A stretch of 64,000 nt of DNA from Phaseolus vulgaris (GCF_000499845.2 NC_023759.2:20790716-20854715), one strand, 5' to 3'. Numbered from the stretch's first letter, positions 33,181 to 43,741 are shown. A program made the numbers and translations. Notes: generated from the sequence alone by a model not told the origin.

Positions 33181-33789
33181 CACCTAAAACCAACATCACT
33201 TCTGCCTTTGAAACAACATGCACTAAAAATAAATGAACTTCACCATGTGTATTTGCAATTTTCAGCATTTCTATTGCACCACCATCATCAACCAGTACCT
33301 CCAATCTATTTTCCAAGTCTTCACAACCTCCATGTGAATACCACGTCTTCTGCATTGCTAAAAACCCCATGTCCTTTACGATGTCAACTATTTCAAAGTA
33401 ACTACATCTATCATCGTCACATGACCATGTTAATGTATCACCACCAACATATCTCGCATCACAAAATGTCCCACTATGGTGGACCACAAGCTGAAAATAA
33501 CCTTCTTCCATGATATGAACTTGATAAAAGGTATTCCTGTGAAATATAAATATACACATGACCACAAATAACAAACAACTTACAAAGCAATCCTTCACTT
33601 AATTATGTCAGAGACCAAATGTTGGACGACACAAAAAAAAATCTTGCACATGGTGGACCCAACATCATAAACTACTATGTACATGTTCTCTAAAAGTAAT
33701 CACAAACAGAACCAAATGTCCTAACCTTATAAACAACGAACCACGAAACGAAACCACGCTCAATAATGCCTTCAAGTTCCTCAATCGCT

Positions 33790-33925
33790 ACCCCTTCACG
33801 AGCTCTAGATCGCACCACTGGATCGCACCTCACAATCGTAGCTCACGATCGCACCTCACAATCGTAGCTCACGATCGCACCTCACAATCATACCACACGA
33901 TCGCACCACGGGATCGCACTTCAAG
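33790..33925. repeat. ~26-bp minisatellite near the MULE right end
   Basis: Four to five units of GATCGCACCTCACAATCGTA plus GCTCAC and variants. It lies upstream of the transposase start, in its probable promoter or 5' leader, between the coding region and the right TIR. Confidence 0.85.
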
Positions 33926-34067
33926 ATCGTTGTTCACAATCACAACTCGTTTCTCATAAACCCTAACCTTACAATTAAAAATGCATAATCCCCAAATCAA
34001 ATTACTAAACCCTAAACCCCCAATTCATTCTGGGCTAAACGAATGTAACCATCCACGTTAGTTGACA

Positions 34068-34235
34068 CGTATATGCCACATAAGCACCCCTTAACGTCGT
34101 TTGGTGCGACTTAACAGAAATGACCATTTTGAATACATTTAAAAAACTCATAGGGACCAAATTGATTTTTTCAAAAACCATTGTACTTAATTCAATATTC
34201 ACCCAAAATGTTGGGACCAATAAGGTAATAAAACC
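34068..34235 (-). repeat. MULE right terminal inverted repeat
   Basis: Reverse complement of the left TIR with about 80 percent identity by eye, ending GGTAATAAAACC next to the 9-bp flank TACAAGTTA. Confidence 0.9.
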
Positions 34236-34244
34236 TACAAGTTA

Positions 34245-34690
34245 AGTAAAAATAGTATGTGTTGCATCTTTGCAATTATATTGTTCGTCTGAATTTTCTT
34301 ATTTAAGAACATATGTTAGTAGCATGTTGTATTTGATAGTGTACGTCTGGTAAAAATGCACTTTATTTATTTATCTATTTAAAAAAAGAAGTATGTGAAA
34401 TAATTTAATGCTTATCACAAATTCCAAGCATTTAATGCAATTTCACTTAGTTTTCCAACATTCCAAACTACATCAAAGTCAACCTTAAAGATAATAAAAT
34501 ATTAACACCTTACTAAAATAATTATGTTCATTCACAAAAGTACAATGTCTCATTTAAACTAGAAGTATAAATAAATGAGGAGATGTAAAGAAGACAATAT
34601 TATCTTTAAGCTTGTTTGTTTAAAAAATATCTTTTCACTTTTTTATATTGTAAATAACTCTTTAATTGTTTGTATATCTTGAGATTTGTT
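34245..34690. other. AT-rich spacer; nothing recognised
   Basis: No coding frame, repeat or motif that I can support between the MULE and the copia LTR. Confidence 0.6.
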
Positions 34691-35122
34691 TATGCAGAGC
34701 ATGGGAGCTTTGATGTTTCAAATCCATGATGAAGCTTGAAGTTGTGTTGCTTTCGATTTAGGTTTAGATTAGAGTGTTTAGAATCTATGTAAAGATCAGT
34801 TCTTGACCCTTGCACAAAGCTTTCCCAATCTGTTTTAAAAAGAAAAGTGTTTGTCTAAGCAAAGAGAAAAACAACTGGTTGAATTATCGAAATAATCGGT
34901 TTTTTGTCACTTGGCTTGTTTAAAGGTTTTAAAACTGTTTTTGACTAGGTTATGTAACTGCCTAACCAATTCAACCGGTTAAAACGATTTTTCAACTGGT
35001 TGATTGTAACATTTCCTAACAGTTTTTTGAAAACCTGTTAATCTGTTTTGGGTGTGGTCAAAACTGCTTTGGCGCATAAATGCTGCCTTGAACGACTAGT
35101 TTTTAAGTGCTATAAATATAGC
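34691..35122 (+). repeat. copia 5' LTR (family B), first part
   Basis: It matches the start of the family B LTR (compare the inverted end at 42169: GCTCCCATGCTCAACA). It carries AACTGGTTGAATTATCG-type variants of the CAACCGATTGTT motif and a CTATAAATATA box at 35110. It is interrupted at 35122 by an insertion and resumes at 38696; the ATAGC at both sides is the target duplication. Confidence 0.85.
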
Positions 35123-36314
35123 TGATGAGCATATATTTATTCACACTCAATAGCCTTAATCATAGATTATTGGACTATAATAATAAATAAATTCATTGTT
35201 TTAATTAATATTTTTATAATTGGGTTTATTTGGGCCTTAACTATTATTTTTGTTAATTTTGTGTTTTTAGAATAAATTATCCGAAGGGAAGCATCTACCT
35301 TTATGAATGGGTCAAATATGTAAAAGTCCAAGTTGCTTCTTGAACCAAAACGGGAAACAAATACCGAGGAGAAGAAAGAGAAAATAAAATCTACAATATC
35401 TTAGAAACAGAATTGGAAGTAAATCTTTTACAAAATACAAGAATTCTGGAAACTTGGAAACTGTTAACAAAATATGAACTACAATATTTTCCCAAGATCC
35501 TTGGAGCAGAAAAGCCTATAAAAGGACACAAGCATCAAGGAGAAAAGGGAGAGCTTCATAGGGTTTTCTTAGTTTCTTTTCTTCTTTGTAATTATTTTGT
35601 TTTGCCTCCGCATGGAAGGCTAAACCTTTTTTGTTGATTCATTTGTAATTCTCCATTGAGTTCTGAGGTTTTGTTCAATAAAACTTTTGATTTTTAATTC
35701 TCTATAACAGTTGTTTTTATTGTCTAATCTCCTGGAAAACTAGTTTTTGTGAGAGGTTGTACTTGAACGCGTGATTAAGAGTCTTCCTTATCTTAAACTT
35801 TGGTTTCTTAGTTAGTTCGCATTGTTCTAATTAATTTCTTGGGCACATGATTCAAGAGAGAGGAGGTAAGCATTCCCATGGAGTATACGCATGGAACAAA
35901 GTGGGTATTAATTAAACTAATAGACGCATGTTTTATTGGTGAGTTTCAGTTGAATTAGATTGGCGCATGTTCAATCTGGTTTAACTCTGTTGGAGGATTG
36001 AGAAAAGATTAATCTTTGGAAAACCTGTGAAGAATTCAATGGTGGAAGAACTTGGGATCAATCGCTTTTTATTTGTTGTTTCAAATCTCTTTCATATTTC
36101 CTGCATAACTATCTTAACCCCTTTTTATTATTATTGTTATTACTAACTTTTCATTGCTTGTAGATAGGTTTTGAATTCGGTTAACTGAATCACTATTGGA
36201 TTAGATGGGAGACGACTTGGGGTTATTTGACCACAATTATACTATCATCTCTCTAGTGTTAGACAAGTCTACACTAGAATCACATTTAATTTGACCGTTA
36301 AACGACAACTATCA
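35123..36314 (+). repeat. LTR of the gag-only element (1192 bp)
   Basis: It begins TG and ends CTATCA just before the primer site. Inside are a CTATAAAAGGACAC promoter box at about 35514 and an AATAAAACTTTTG polyadenylation-type signal at about 35677. The short ORF at 35413 is in this LTR and is not considered a gene. Confidence 0.78.
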
Positions 36315-36318
36315 AATT

Positions 36319-36336
36319 TGGCGTCGTTGCCAGGGA
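36319..36336 (+). other. Primer binding site (tRNA-Asp type)
   Basis: TGGCGTCGTTGCCAGGGA differs at two positions from TGGCGCCGTTGCCGGGGA, the tRNA-Asp-type site used by Athila and related gypsy elements. Confidence 0.85.
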
Positions 36337-36429
36337 ATCCAATTTGATTTTGGTTATCAGGTTTTTCTTTTTATCTGCATAAATTTTTTTTTCCTAATTT
36401 TTTTCTGCATATTTAACCTGTGTTTTCTT

Positions 36430-36840
36430 CCTATTAGTTTTTCTTTATTTAGTATAGCAATAAAAAAATGAAAAAATAAAAATAAAAATAAAAAAATCTA
36501 ATATTTAGGATATCTCTTATCTTAATTTTATTTTGATTTGTTTTTATTTTATTTTATCTCCTATATCTTTTATCTTTATTTTGTTATGAATTGTTTTTAT
36601 TTTATTTTATCTCCTATATATCTTATCTTTATTTTGTTTTGATTTTATTTCTTTATATCTTTTATCTTTATCTTATTTTGTTTTTCCTTTATTTTATATA
36701 TTTTGTGTTTTTAGTTGTTTTTTATTTTGTTTTGTCATTCTTTATTTACTTTTCTTTATTTTTTATTTTTAAAATTGATTTTTTTTATTTTCTATATTTA
36801 TTCATTTTTACATTTTTTTCTTCTCATTTTTAAGCATTAA
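36430..36840 (+). repeat. T-rich low-complexity leader
   Basis: Runs of TTTTATTTTATTTTATCTCC-like units repeated several times between the primer site and the gag-like frame. The 80-codon ORF at 36591 is composed of F/Y/L/I and is a product of this composition. Confidence 0.8.
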
Positions 36841-37117
36841 GTGTAGCATTTGCATTAGTTTTTCTTTTTAGGATTTTGCATTTGGGGTAGATACTTCAGT
36901 TGTTACTCTTTGATTTTTTTTATTTTTTTTAAATTGAAAGCAACTCAGGGAAGACTATGTCTAGGAAAGACTTGGTTTTTAAGTTTGTCCACATGTGACT
37001 CACCTCTCTTTCCTGGGAGTTTACTTGGTTTGCTTCTAAATTAAAAAAAAAAAAGTTTGCTCTCAAGCGTCTAATAGGTACTGGTGTCCGTTACATATCC
37101 TTGTTTTCAATTCCAAA

Positions 37118-38700
37118 ATGGAACAGAAATTAGCTAAAGAAATTTACAATTATGATATTCATTACGAGCCATATTTGCAACAATCTTCACAGTTTTATAA
37201 GCAGCTTTTACAGCAATGTGAACCCTACTTTCAACAGCCTCAACATTATAATTCATATTATCAGCAATATGAGCAGCCTCTGCAGCAATGTGAGTCTTAC
37301 TTTCAGCAGCCTCAACATTATAATTCATATTGTCAATAGTCTTATGAGCAACCTCAAAAACAACCATATTATCAGCAAAACTATTTTGATGAAAGTCAAA
37401 CATCTTTTCAACCATTTGTGCGAACTGATAATACTCCTCATAATCTTGAAGAACCAACTTTAGAGGATTTGACGAGGAAAATGACGGAGATTAACATAAA
37501 ATTTCAAGAATGGGCGGCTGGCAAATATGCAATTCAAAAGGAAGAGCCAAGGCAAATGAAGGAGATCAACATGAAATATGATCAAGAACGGGAGGCTAAC
37601 AAAATTGCAATTCAAAAGGAAGAACCAACTTTAGAGGAGTTGGTGAGGCGGATGAAGGAGATGAACATGAAATATGATCAAGAATGGGAGGCTAAAAAAA
37701 TTCTAATGCAAAAGGAGGTTGAAGTTGTAGCAAGAAGAGAGAAAACTGATTAAATGATTGGAGAGATTGCAAATTATGTTCAAAGAGATGAAATCACCTC
37801 ATGATCCAAATATAACTTTTGATCCAGACACTGATGGAATGTCTAACCTTGAAGCACCTACCTCTGCCATAGACACTCTCGAAAAGAAGTGGGGCATATC
37901 AACTGTTTTTAAAACTAATCTGAATGATTTGCATGAAGTTGAGTTGGCTGAACCTAAGATTTCTACACCATTGACTGCTATTGTCCAGCCTCTACTGATG
38001 GAGGAGAAATCATTGCTAAATCATGAGGGATTAAAAGTTGTGACATGTGAATATCGTTTAGTGCATCACATAAACACTGAGGATGAAAATGTGCTTGAGT
38101 TTCTAGGAGATTTTAACTTCTCCAATCCAATTAAATGTACAGATGATAAGATAGATGAGTTCTTATAATGCACTAACTCTTGTGATGCAAGTCTTGATAG
38201 AGAAGTTGTTGATGCTGCTATACTTGCCGAATCTACTGAAAAAGATTGCGCACTAGCATATGGCTCTGACATAGTTTTGGAGGTAATACAAGAAAAGGAA
38301 GAGCAGATGTTACCCATCTTTCAAGTAGACACTACTAGTGGAGAAGAAGATTATATTATTCTTTTATCCTTAAAGCTTCAAAGAGTACAACCTCCACTAT
38401 TTAAGGTGAAGCCCATATCACTCATTCCATCATCTCCACTGGCTACACCTTCTACCATAGTTGGAAAATTTGAAAGCACCCTCTACCGACCACCACCACC
38501 TCCTAACTTACATTTCATTCCATCTCCTACCCCAACTAGATTGTCTATCCTAGCTAGACTATTTAGCCTTAGACCAATACCCTTAGACGATCCCCAAATA
38601 GCTAATCATATCAGATCGTCTATATTGAATAAATTTACGTCTTCCATCTATACTCTAGAAAGTACCATCATCCATCCATGGAAGAAGTTGTACCAATAGC
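37118..38700 (+). pseudogene. gag-like gene of the single-LTR element
   Basis: The first frame (37118-37753) starts MEQKLAKEIYNYDIHYEPYL and has Q/Y-rich repeats (QQCEPYFQQPQHYNSY twice), then a coiled-coil-like section with repeats of EEPTLEELVRRMKEMNMKYD. One TAG falls at 37337. Coding moves to another frame at 37758 (PHDPNITFDPDTDG, then a stop at 38166) and continues to 38698 (RLSILARLFSLRPIPLDDPQ). I do not recognise a named domain. Position after a primer site and low-complexity N-terminus suit the gag of a non-autonomous gypsy group. It ends within about ten bases of the element's end. Confidence 0.6.
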
Positions 38701-39169
38701 CTTTCTTTCATAACAAAATACACAAGTTTTTAGAGTATGTTCTGACTTGAGGTGTGTGGTTGCAAAGAGGGTGAGTGGGTCTTGTGGTTTTCAAGGTCAC
38801 CTCTTTGTGCTTGTGTTGTTGTAATCTGTAAGTGATTACTAGTGGAACCCAGTGGTTGTTCTGGGAACTGGATGTAGCTCAAGGTTGAGTGAACCAGTAT
38901 AAAATTGATTGTGTAAATCTCTCTCTCTCTAACTCCTTATAACTGTTTGTTTTAATTCTGCTTTTGTTGCTTATATAAACACCCGATTAAAACGTAATTT
39001 CAATCGGTTAAAATTCTGTAAACAGTTTTTGAATCATTGTTTGATTACTTTCCTTAATTGCTTATATGTGATTGTTTGATAAAGGTTCATTCTTATTCAA
39101 TCTTTGCGAAAATCTTTGATAAACAATTCAACCCCCCCCCCCCTCTTGTTTAAGCCATCAATTCTTACA
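38696..39169 (+). repeat. copia 5' LTR (family B), second part
   Basis: It resumes with ATAGCCTTTCTTTCATAAC, matching the inverted copy near 41725, and carries the GTGGTTTTCAAGGTCACCTC and GAACTGGATGTAGCTCAAGG blocks. It ends AATTCTTACA. A run of C near 39132-39143 is expanded compared with other copies. Confidence 0.87.
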
Positions 39170-39170
39170 A

Positions 39171-39182
39171 TTGGTATCAGGG
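39171..39182 (+). other. Primer binding site of copia element B
   Basis: TTGGTATCAGGG follows the LTR end with one spacer base; TGGTATCAGAGC is the canonical copia site. Confidence 0.85.
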
Positions 39183-39239
39183 TTAGGTTCTTGAAAAAAT
39201 ATTCAAGTGCTGTTTTTTTAAAAAAAAATCTAGTTTACA

Positions 39240-39982
39240 TGGCTCACAAGTTGCCTTTTGGGGAAGGTGCTTCCATAAACAGACCACCACTATTTTTTGG
39301 TGTAAATTACCAGTTTTTGGACGGTAAAAATGAAAATCTTTATGCATTCAACTGATAAGGGTATTTGGGAAACAATTGAAAATGGTCCCTTTATACCTCA
39401 AGTCAAAAGAGATAGGGTTTTAATTGATAAACCTTCATCTGAATGGACTAAGCTGAAAGCAAGAGAGCAAAGTTTGACTGGATTGCTAAGAATATAATAA
39501 CCTCTGCCTTGAGTTGTGATGAATTTTTCAGGGTATCACAATGTAACTCAGCAAAGGAAATGTGGGACATTCTTGAAGTCATACATGAAGGGACAAATGA
39601 TGTCAAGAAGGCCAGAAAGCATGCTCTTATTCAAGAGTATGAGCTCTTTAGAATGCAGAAAGGAGAGACCATTTGTGATGTGCAGAAAAGGTTCTCTCAC
39701 ATAGTAAATCATTTGATGAGTCTTGGTAAGTCTTTTGATAAGGAGGAGCTAAACATCAAGATTTTGAAGTGTCTTGATAGAACATGGTAGCCAAAGGTCA
39801 CTGCCATTTCAAAGATTTGACAACAATGACAATTTCTTCCTTGTTTGGTAAGCTTAAAGAGCATAAGTTTGAGATGAATAGGTTGTCCAAGAAAGTGAGG
39901 ACAAACACAACAAAGGCATTGCACTCAAAGCTTGCAATCACAAATAGCAACAAGACTCCAGTGAGAGTGATGAAGACACCAT
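39240..39982 (+). pseudogene. copia gag, first part (family B)
   Basis: The ATG at 39240 begins MAHKLPFGEGASINRPPLFF, the DUF4219/UBN2 start. A stop occurs at about 39354, then the UBN2 domain continues in 39509-39790 (SAKEMWDILEVIHEGTNDVK) and, in another frame, SSLFGKLKEHKFEMNRLSKK (about 39832-39890). It ends at ACCAT (39978-39982), the target duplication of the inverted insertion, and continues at 43742. Confidence 0.87.
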
Positions 39983-42169
39983 TGAAAGAATTGATGGCTT
40001 AAACAAGAGGGGGGTGAATTGTTTGTCAAAGATTTTTGCAAAACTTGACTAAGAATGAACCTTTATCTAACAATCACATATAAGCAATTAAGGAAAACAA
40101 TCAAACAATGATACAAAAATTGTTTTCAGAATTTTAACAAATTGAAATTGCGTTTTAATCGGTTGTTTATACTGTTGATCAAGAGTGATCAAAGGATTTG
40201 AAGAAATCCAAGTGTTTGATGCAAGGCTGGAGTTGCTGCTGTGTTTAGGATAGGATTTGGGTAGTTTAAATGTGTAATCACTCTTTGTTGAATCGAAATT
40301 TAATGGGCTTTAAAACCTTTTTAAGATTAAAGTGTTTTTCAAACTAAGTGAACAACAACTTGTTGTTTTGTCGAAACAACCAATTGTTTTACTCTTAGGT
40401 GTTTTTGAAAAGGTTGAAAACTGTTTTGGTTGGTTGACTTGCTGTTACACCAAAACAGTCGATTGTTTCATGATTTCAATCAATTGTTTCTTTAAAAATC
40501 CTAACAAAATTTTGTTTTGTTAGTTGAGTATGCTTTAAATGATTTCCAACTGAATTCGCTCCTTTATTAAATATTTTGACCAATCTTTGAAAGGTATAAA
40601 TAGTTTGTTTATGTTTTATAACAAAAAAGAAAAACAAATTTGAGTTTTTCAGTTGTAAAAGATTGCTTTCAAGTTTTGAACATTCACATTCAGCTTTGGG
40701 TTTTCTCAAGAGAGAGTGGAATAGGATTACATCTGTATTGATTTCAGATTGTTTTGTAAACAAGTGTAATTCGTTCTGAATACTTTGTAAATTCTGGTGT
40801 TGTTGCCAAGGAGTGTTGTGTGCTCTTGAGGTTGTCAAGATCAACATTATTGGTGTGTGTTGTGCCAAAGGAAGTGTGTTTCTTGAAGGGTTCAAGGTTA
40901 CTTCTTTGGTGGTTTGTGTGTAATCTGTGTTGATAGCTTAGTGGATTGCCCAGTGGCTTCTGGGGACTGGATGTAGCTCTTGGTTTAAGAGTGAACCAGT
41001 ATAAAATGTTTGTGTATCTCTTTCTTCCCTTAAACTCATTTAAATTCAGTTGATATTGCTTTGCTAGTATAAACAACTAATTGTTTCAAAGGAACAACCG
41101 ATTTTTTTTCTGGTGCTTTGCTGTTTTGTGCTTTATATCTTGGCTAACTGAATTTCTGATTGAGTTTTCATAGAAAGGATTTTGTTCTAGCTGAAAAAAA
41201 TTTCAAAAACCTCTCTTAAACAATTCACCCCCTCTCGTTTAAGGCCATATATTCTAACATAAACAACACCAGAAACAGAATTAACACAAACAATTATAAG
41301 GAGTTAGAGATAGAGAGATTTACATAACAATTTTATACTGGTTCACTCAACCTTGAGCTACATCCGGTTCTCAGAACAACCTCTGAGTTCCACTAGTAAT
41401 CAAATCCATATTACACAAACACACCACAAAGAGGTGAGCTTGAAAACCACAAGACCCACTCACCCTCTTTGCAACACTACACACCTCAAGTCACAACACC
41501 CTCTGACTTTGCAGGATTTCACAAACTTTACAGTTGTAATGAAAGCAAAATTACAAGAACCTTGAAAGGGATAGAAAACACCTGAGATTATACAAAACAG
41601 GAAGCCCTATGATAAGATCTTGTACCAGTGCAAAGCATTAACAACAATCTTGCAATTCTTTTGAAACTTCTTTCAAAAACAAATCTCAATCTCTATTTCA
41701 AACTTTGTAAAACTTCTTATTTTGTTTTGAAAGAAAGGATATATTTATAACACTTGAAATCTAGCCGTTTAAGGCAACATTAATGAGATAAAGCAATTTT
41801 GATCACATTCAAAACAGTTAAAACAAGTTTTCAAAAAATTGTTATGAAAACACACTATCAACCGGTTGAAACCACGATTTAACCGGTTGAATTGGTTAGA
41901 CAGTTACATAACCAAGTCAAAAACAGTTTCAAAACCTTTAAGCCAGCTAAGTGACAAACAACCGATTATATCGATAATTCAACCGGTTGTTTTCCCTTTG
42001 CTTGGAAAAACACTTTATTTCTTTAAAACAAATTGGTTTAAGCTTTGTGCAAGGATTAAAAACTGATCTTAACATAGATTCTAAACATCCTAATCTAAAC
42101 CCAAACAGAAAGCAACACAGCTTCAAGCTTTAACTTGGATTTGAAACATCAAAGCTCCCATGCTCAACA
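39983..42169 (-). repeat. 3' LTR of the inverted copia element, split by a solo LTR
   Basis: The left end GAATTGATGGCTTAAACAAG and right end CCCATGCTCAACA are the inverted family B LTR termini. The LTR is interrupted by the solo family A LTR at 40173-41259; net length is about 1.1 kb. Confidence 0.87.
40173..41259 (+). repeat. Solo copia LTR (family A), 1087 bp
   Basis: A full family A LTR from TGTTGATCAAGAG to ATATTCTAACA, alignable end to end with 2660-3779 (1120 bp). Flanks TATAC and TAAAC match at 4 of 5 bases. No primer site or gag follows, so it is a solo LTR left by recombination. Confidence 0.88.
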
Positions 42170-42524
42170 ATTTCCCCCTATTTGATGGAGACAAATCCTT
42201 TGGATGCTTTTTGGAATGTTCTTGTTTAGAATTTGTACAACTTGCATTCAAGAGCAAACATAGAGACACAAGGCAATCTATTCCAATCAAATAAGAACCA
42301 GAAAACAGTTCCCACTAGGTGATTTCCAAAGAGGAACATCAGCCAAATCAGATGAGAAACCAGTCAACATACACAAGTGCAAACACATATAAACAATTGG
42401 TTATTTCGCAGGAATAACCGATTGAAATTTTGTATAAGAGTTTTCAACAGTTTTAAAATTTCATTTTAAACCAGTTAAACAGTTATAACATCTTTTAGTC
42501 TTTAGTTAAGAGTCTTAGGGGGGG
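42170..42524 (-). mobile_element. Polypurine tract and internal remnant of the inverted copia element
   Basis: On the minus strand CAAATAGGGGGAAATTG directly precedes the LTR start at 42169, a good polypurine tract. About 340 bp of internal DNA follow with two more CAACCGATTG-type motifs (near 42395-42425) and no gene. Confidence 0.7.
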
Positions 42525-43266
42525 TGTATTAGTAGATAGGTGTAGGAGTAAATAAGGAGGTGCCAAAGTGAGAGAAAGGATCACACCTTCCTCATGCCTT
42601 GTTTTAGGCGCAAATTCTAGAAGCTTTTTGGGAGGGAGTTTTTTTTGAATTTGTGTAGCTTACATTTCAGCACCTTAGGCTATAAATAGAGGTGCTCTCT
42701 TTGTAAAATTCAGATTGGAATTAATCTAAGAAAACTCTACTCAAATTTTGAGTGACCTTTGGAAAGCTTTTGGAGCCTTCTTCTCTAGTCTTATCTTGAT
42801 GGATCAATGGAGTCCTCAAGTGGCGGCATCACTCTCATCTAGGAGCATTCCACACTTCTAGTGGCGAGATCATCCATCCTCCTTCCATCTTCATGAGCAT
42901 TCTCTTCTCCTTCCTTTCTTCTTCTTCAATTGTTCAAGTTGCCTTGTGTTCTTGAGTTGTTTAGTTTCGGTTTTTCTATTTTCCAGCACTATGTTCTGTT
43001 TTTGTTTTTAATTTCTGTTTTGGTTCGGTTCATTTGATCAATTGTTCAATTCTGTTCGATCAATTCCAGTTTTAATCTCTTTGTTGATTCAATTTGACAA
43101 TATTTGGTTCATCCAAATGAGTTTGGGATTTGGTACTAGTTATTGGTGAGTTCTTGTCTTAGAACAATGATCCAACTCTAAGAAAAGTGCCTCTATATTT
43201 TCCAGCTCAAGGTGATTCCTAAAAATGTCAAGAATCTTGTTCTATGTGGCTATTGGAATCACATCA
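42525..43266 (+). repeat. Solo gypsy-type LTR, 742 bp
   Basis: It begins TGTATTAGTAGATAGG and ends ATCACATCA, between runs of G that supply GGGGG on both sides (42520-42524 and 43267-43271). A GGCTATAAATAGAGG promoter box lies at about 42682. Layout and several blocks (AGGAGGTGCCAAA, the TATA context) resemble the gypsy LTR at 24231. Orientation is taken from the TATA box. Confidence 0.8.
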
Positions 43267-43741
43267 GGGGGGGTGAATTGTTTGTCAAAGATTTTCGCAA
43301 AACTTGATTAAGAATGAACCTTTATCAAACAATCACAGATAAGCAATTAAGGAAAGCAATCAAACAATAATACAAAAATTGTTTTCAGAATTTTAACCGA
43401 TTGAAATTGCGTTTTAATCGGTTGTTTATATCAGCAGTAAAAAAAGAATTAACACAAACAGTTATAAGGAGTTAGAGATAGAGAGATTTACAGAACAGTT
43501 TCAAAACCTTTAAGCCAGCTAAGTGACAAACAACCGATTATATCGATAATTCAACCGGTTGTTTTCCCTTTGCTTGGAAAAACACTTTATTTCTTTAAAA
43601 CAAATTGGTTTAAGCTTTGTGCAAGGATTAAAAACTGATCTTAACATAGATTCTAAACATCCTAATCTAAACCCAAACAGAAAGCAACACAACTTCAAGC
43701 TTTAACTTGGATTTGAAACATTAAAGCTCACATGCTCAACA
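43267..43741 (-). repeat. 5' LTR of the inverted copia element, internally deleted
   Basis: It matches the inverted family B LTR from TGAATTGTTTGTCAAAG to ATGCTCAACA but joins two distant LTR parts at about 43492 (GAGATTTACAGAACAG then TTTCAAAACC) and lacks the innermost ~25 bp next to the primer site. Confidence 0.82.

Larger units (their letters stand above)
29544..33536 (-). pseudogene. MULE transposase (MuDR type), five exons, several nonsense codons
   Basis: Exons on the minus strand: 33536-31649, 31574-31351, 30661-30404 and 30321-29544, with an untranslated exon probably upstream of the TTTCACAG acceptor at 33537. The ATG is at 33511. Domains in order: a PB1-like N-terminus (FQLVVHHSGTF, YVGGDTLTW); acidic repeats; a MuDR DNA-binding region (FRVCCIGAQGHCKWF); the MULE transposase core (RPIIALDGCFLKGFYGGELL with its catalytic Asp, then NNISEGFNSVLVPARAK); a SWIM zinc finger (CTYRKWMLTRVPCCHA, C-x-C-x-H type); and a CCHC knuckle CGICHKLGHNRKSC with a proline-rich tail. 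In-frame stops occur at about 33038, 32789, 32450, 31733 and at the start of exon 30661. Domain order is otherwise intact. It would have moved the MULE by binding its TIRs. Confidence 0.9.
27724..34235 (-). mobile_element. Mutator-like element (MULE), 6.5 kb
   Basis: Long terminal inverted repeats of about 165 bp (27724-27890 and 34068-34235) share TTACCTTATTGGTCCCAA, GGTCATTTCT and AAACGACGTTAAGG blocks. The 9-bp flanks TATAAATTA (27715-27723) and TACAAGTTA (34236-34244) match at 7 of 9 bases, fitting a decayed MULE target duplication. Inside are a MuDR-type transposase pseudogene (minus) and a GRF zinc-finger gene (plus). Both genes carry stops, so this copy is not autonomous now, but the domain content is complete. 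Confidence 0.92.
35123..38695 (+). mobile_element. Gag-only LTR element with one LTR, TSD ATAGC
   Basis: The insertion starts TGATGAGCATAT and ends GTTGTACCA, with ATAGC at 35118-35122 and 38696-38700. The interrupted copia LTR is continuous once it is removed. It has a 5' LTR, a tRNA-Asp-type primer site and a gag-like reading region, but no second LTR and no pol. See the separate entries. Confidence 0.82.
39983..43741 (-). mobile_element. Inverted copia (family B) element nested in gag, TSD ACCAT
   Basis: It is flanked by ACCAT at 39978-39982 and 43742-43746, and removing it rejoins gag in frame (DESEE-type segment into SLLSRKFSKFLKKK). It comprises a minus-strand 3' LTR (39983-42169), a polypurine tract, about 350 bp of internal DNA, and a shortened minus-strand 5' LTR (43267-43741). 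Most of the interior is deleted. Two solo LTRs inserted into it later. Confidence 0.87.

Noticed and set aside
32852..33187. 111-codon plus-strand ORF with Thr/Ile repeats
   Set aside because: Antisense of the GAG/GTT-rich coding repeats of the MULE transposase.
36591..36833. 80-codon hydrophobic ORF
   Set aside because: A product of T-rich low-complexity DNA (Phe/Tyr/Leu/Ile only) in the leader of the gag-only element.
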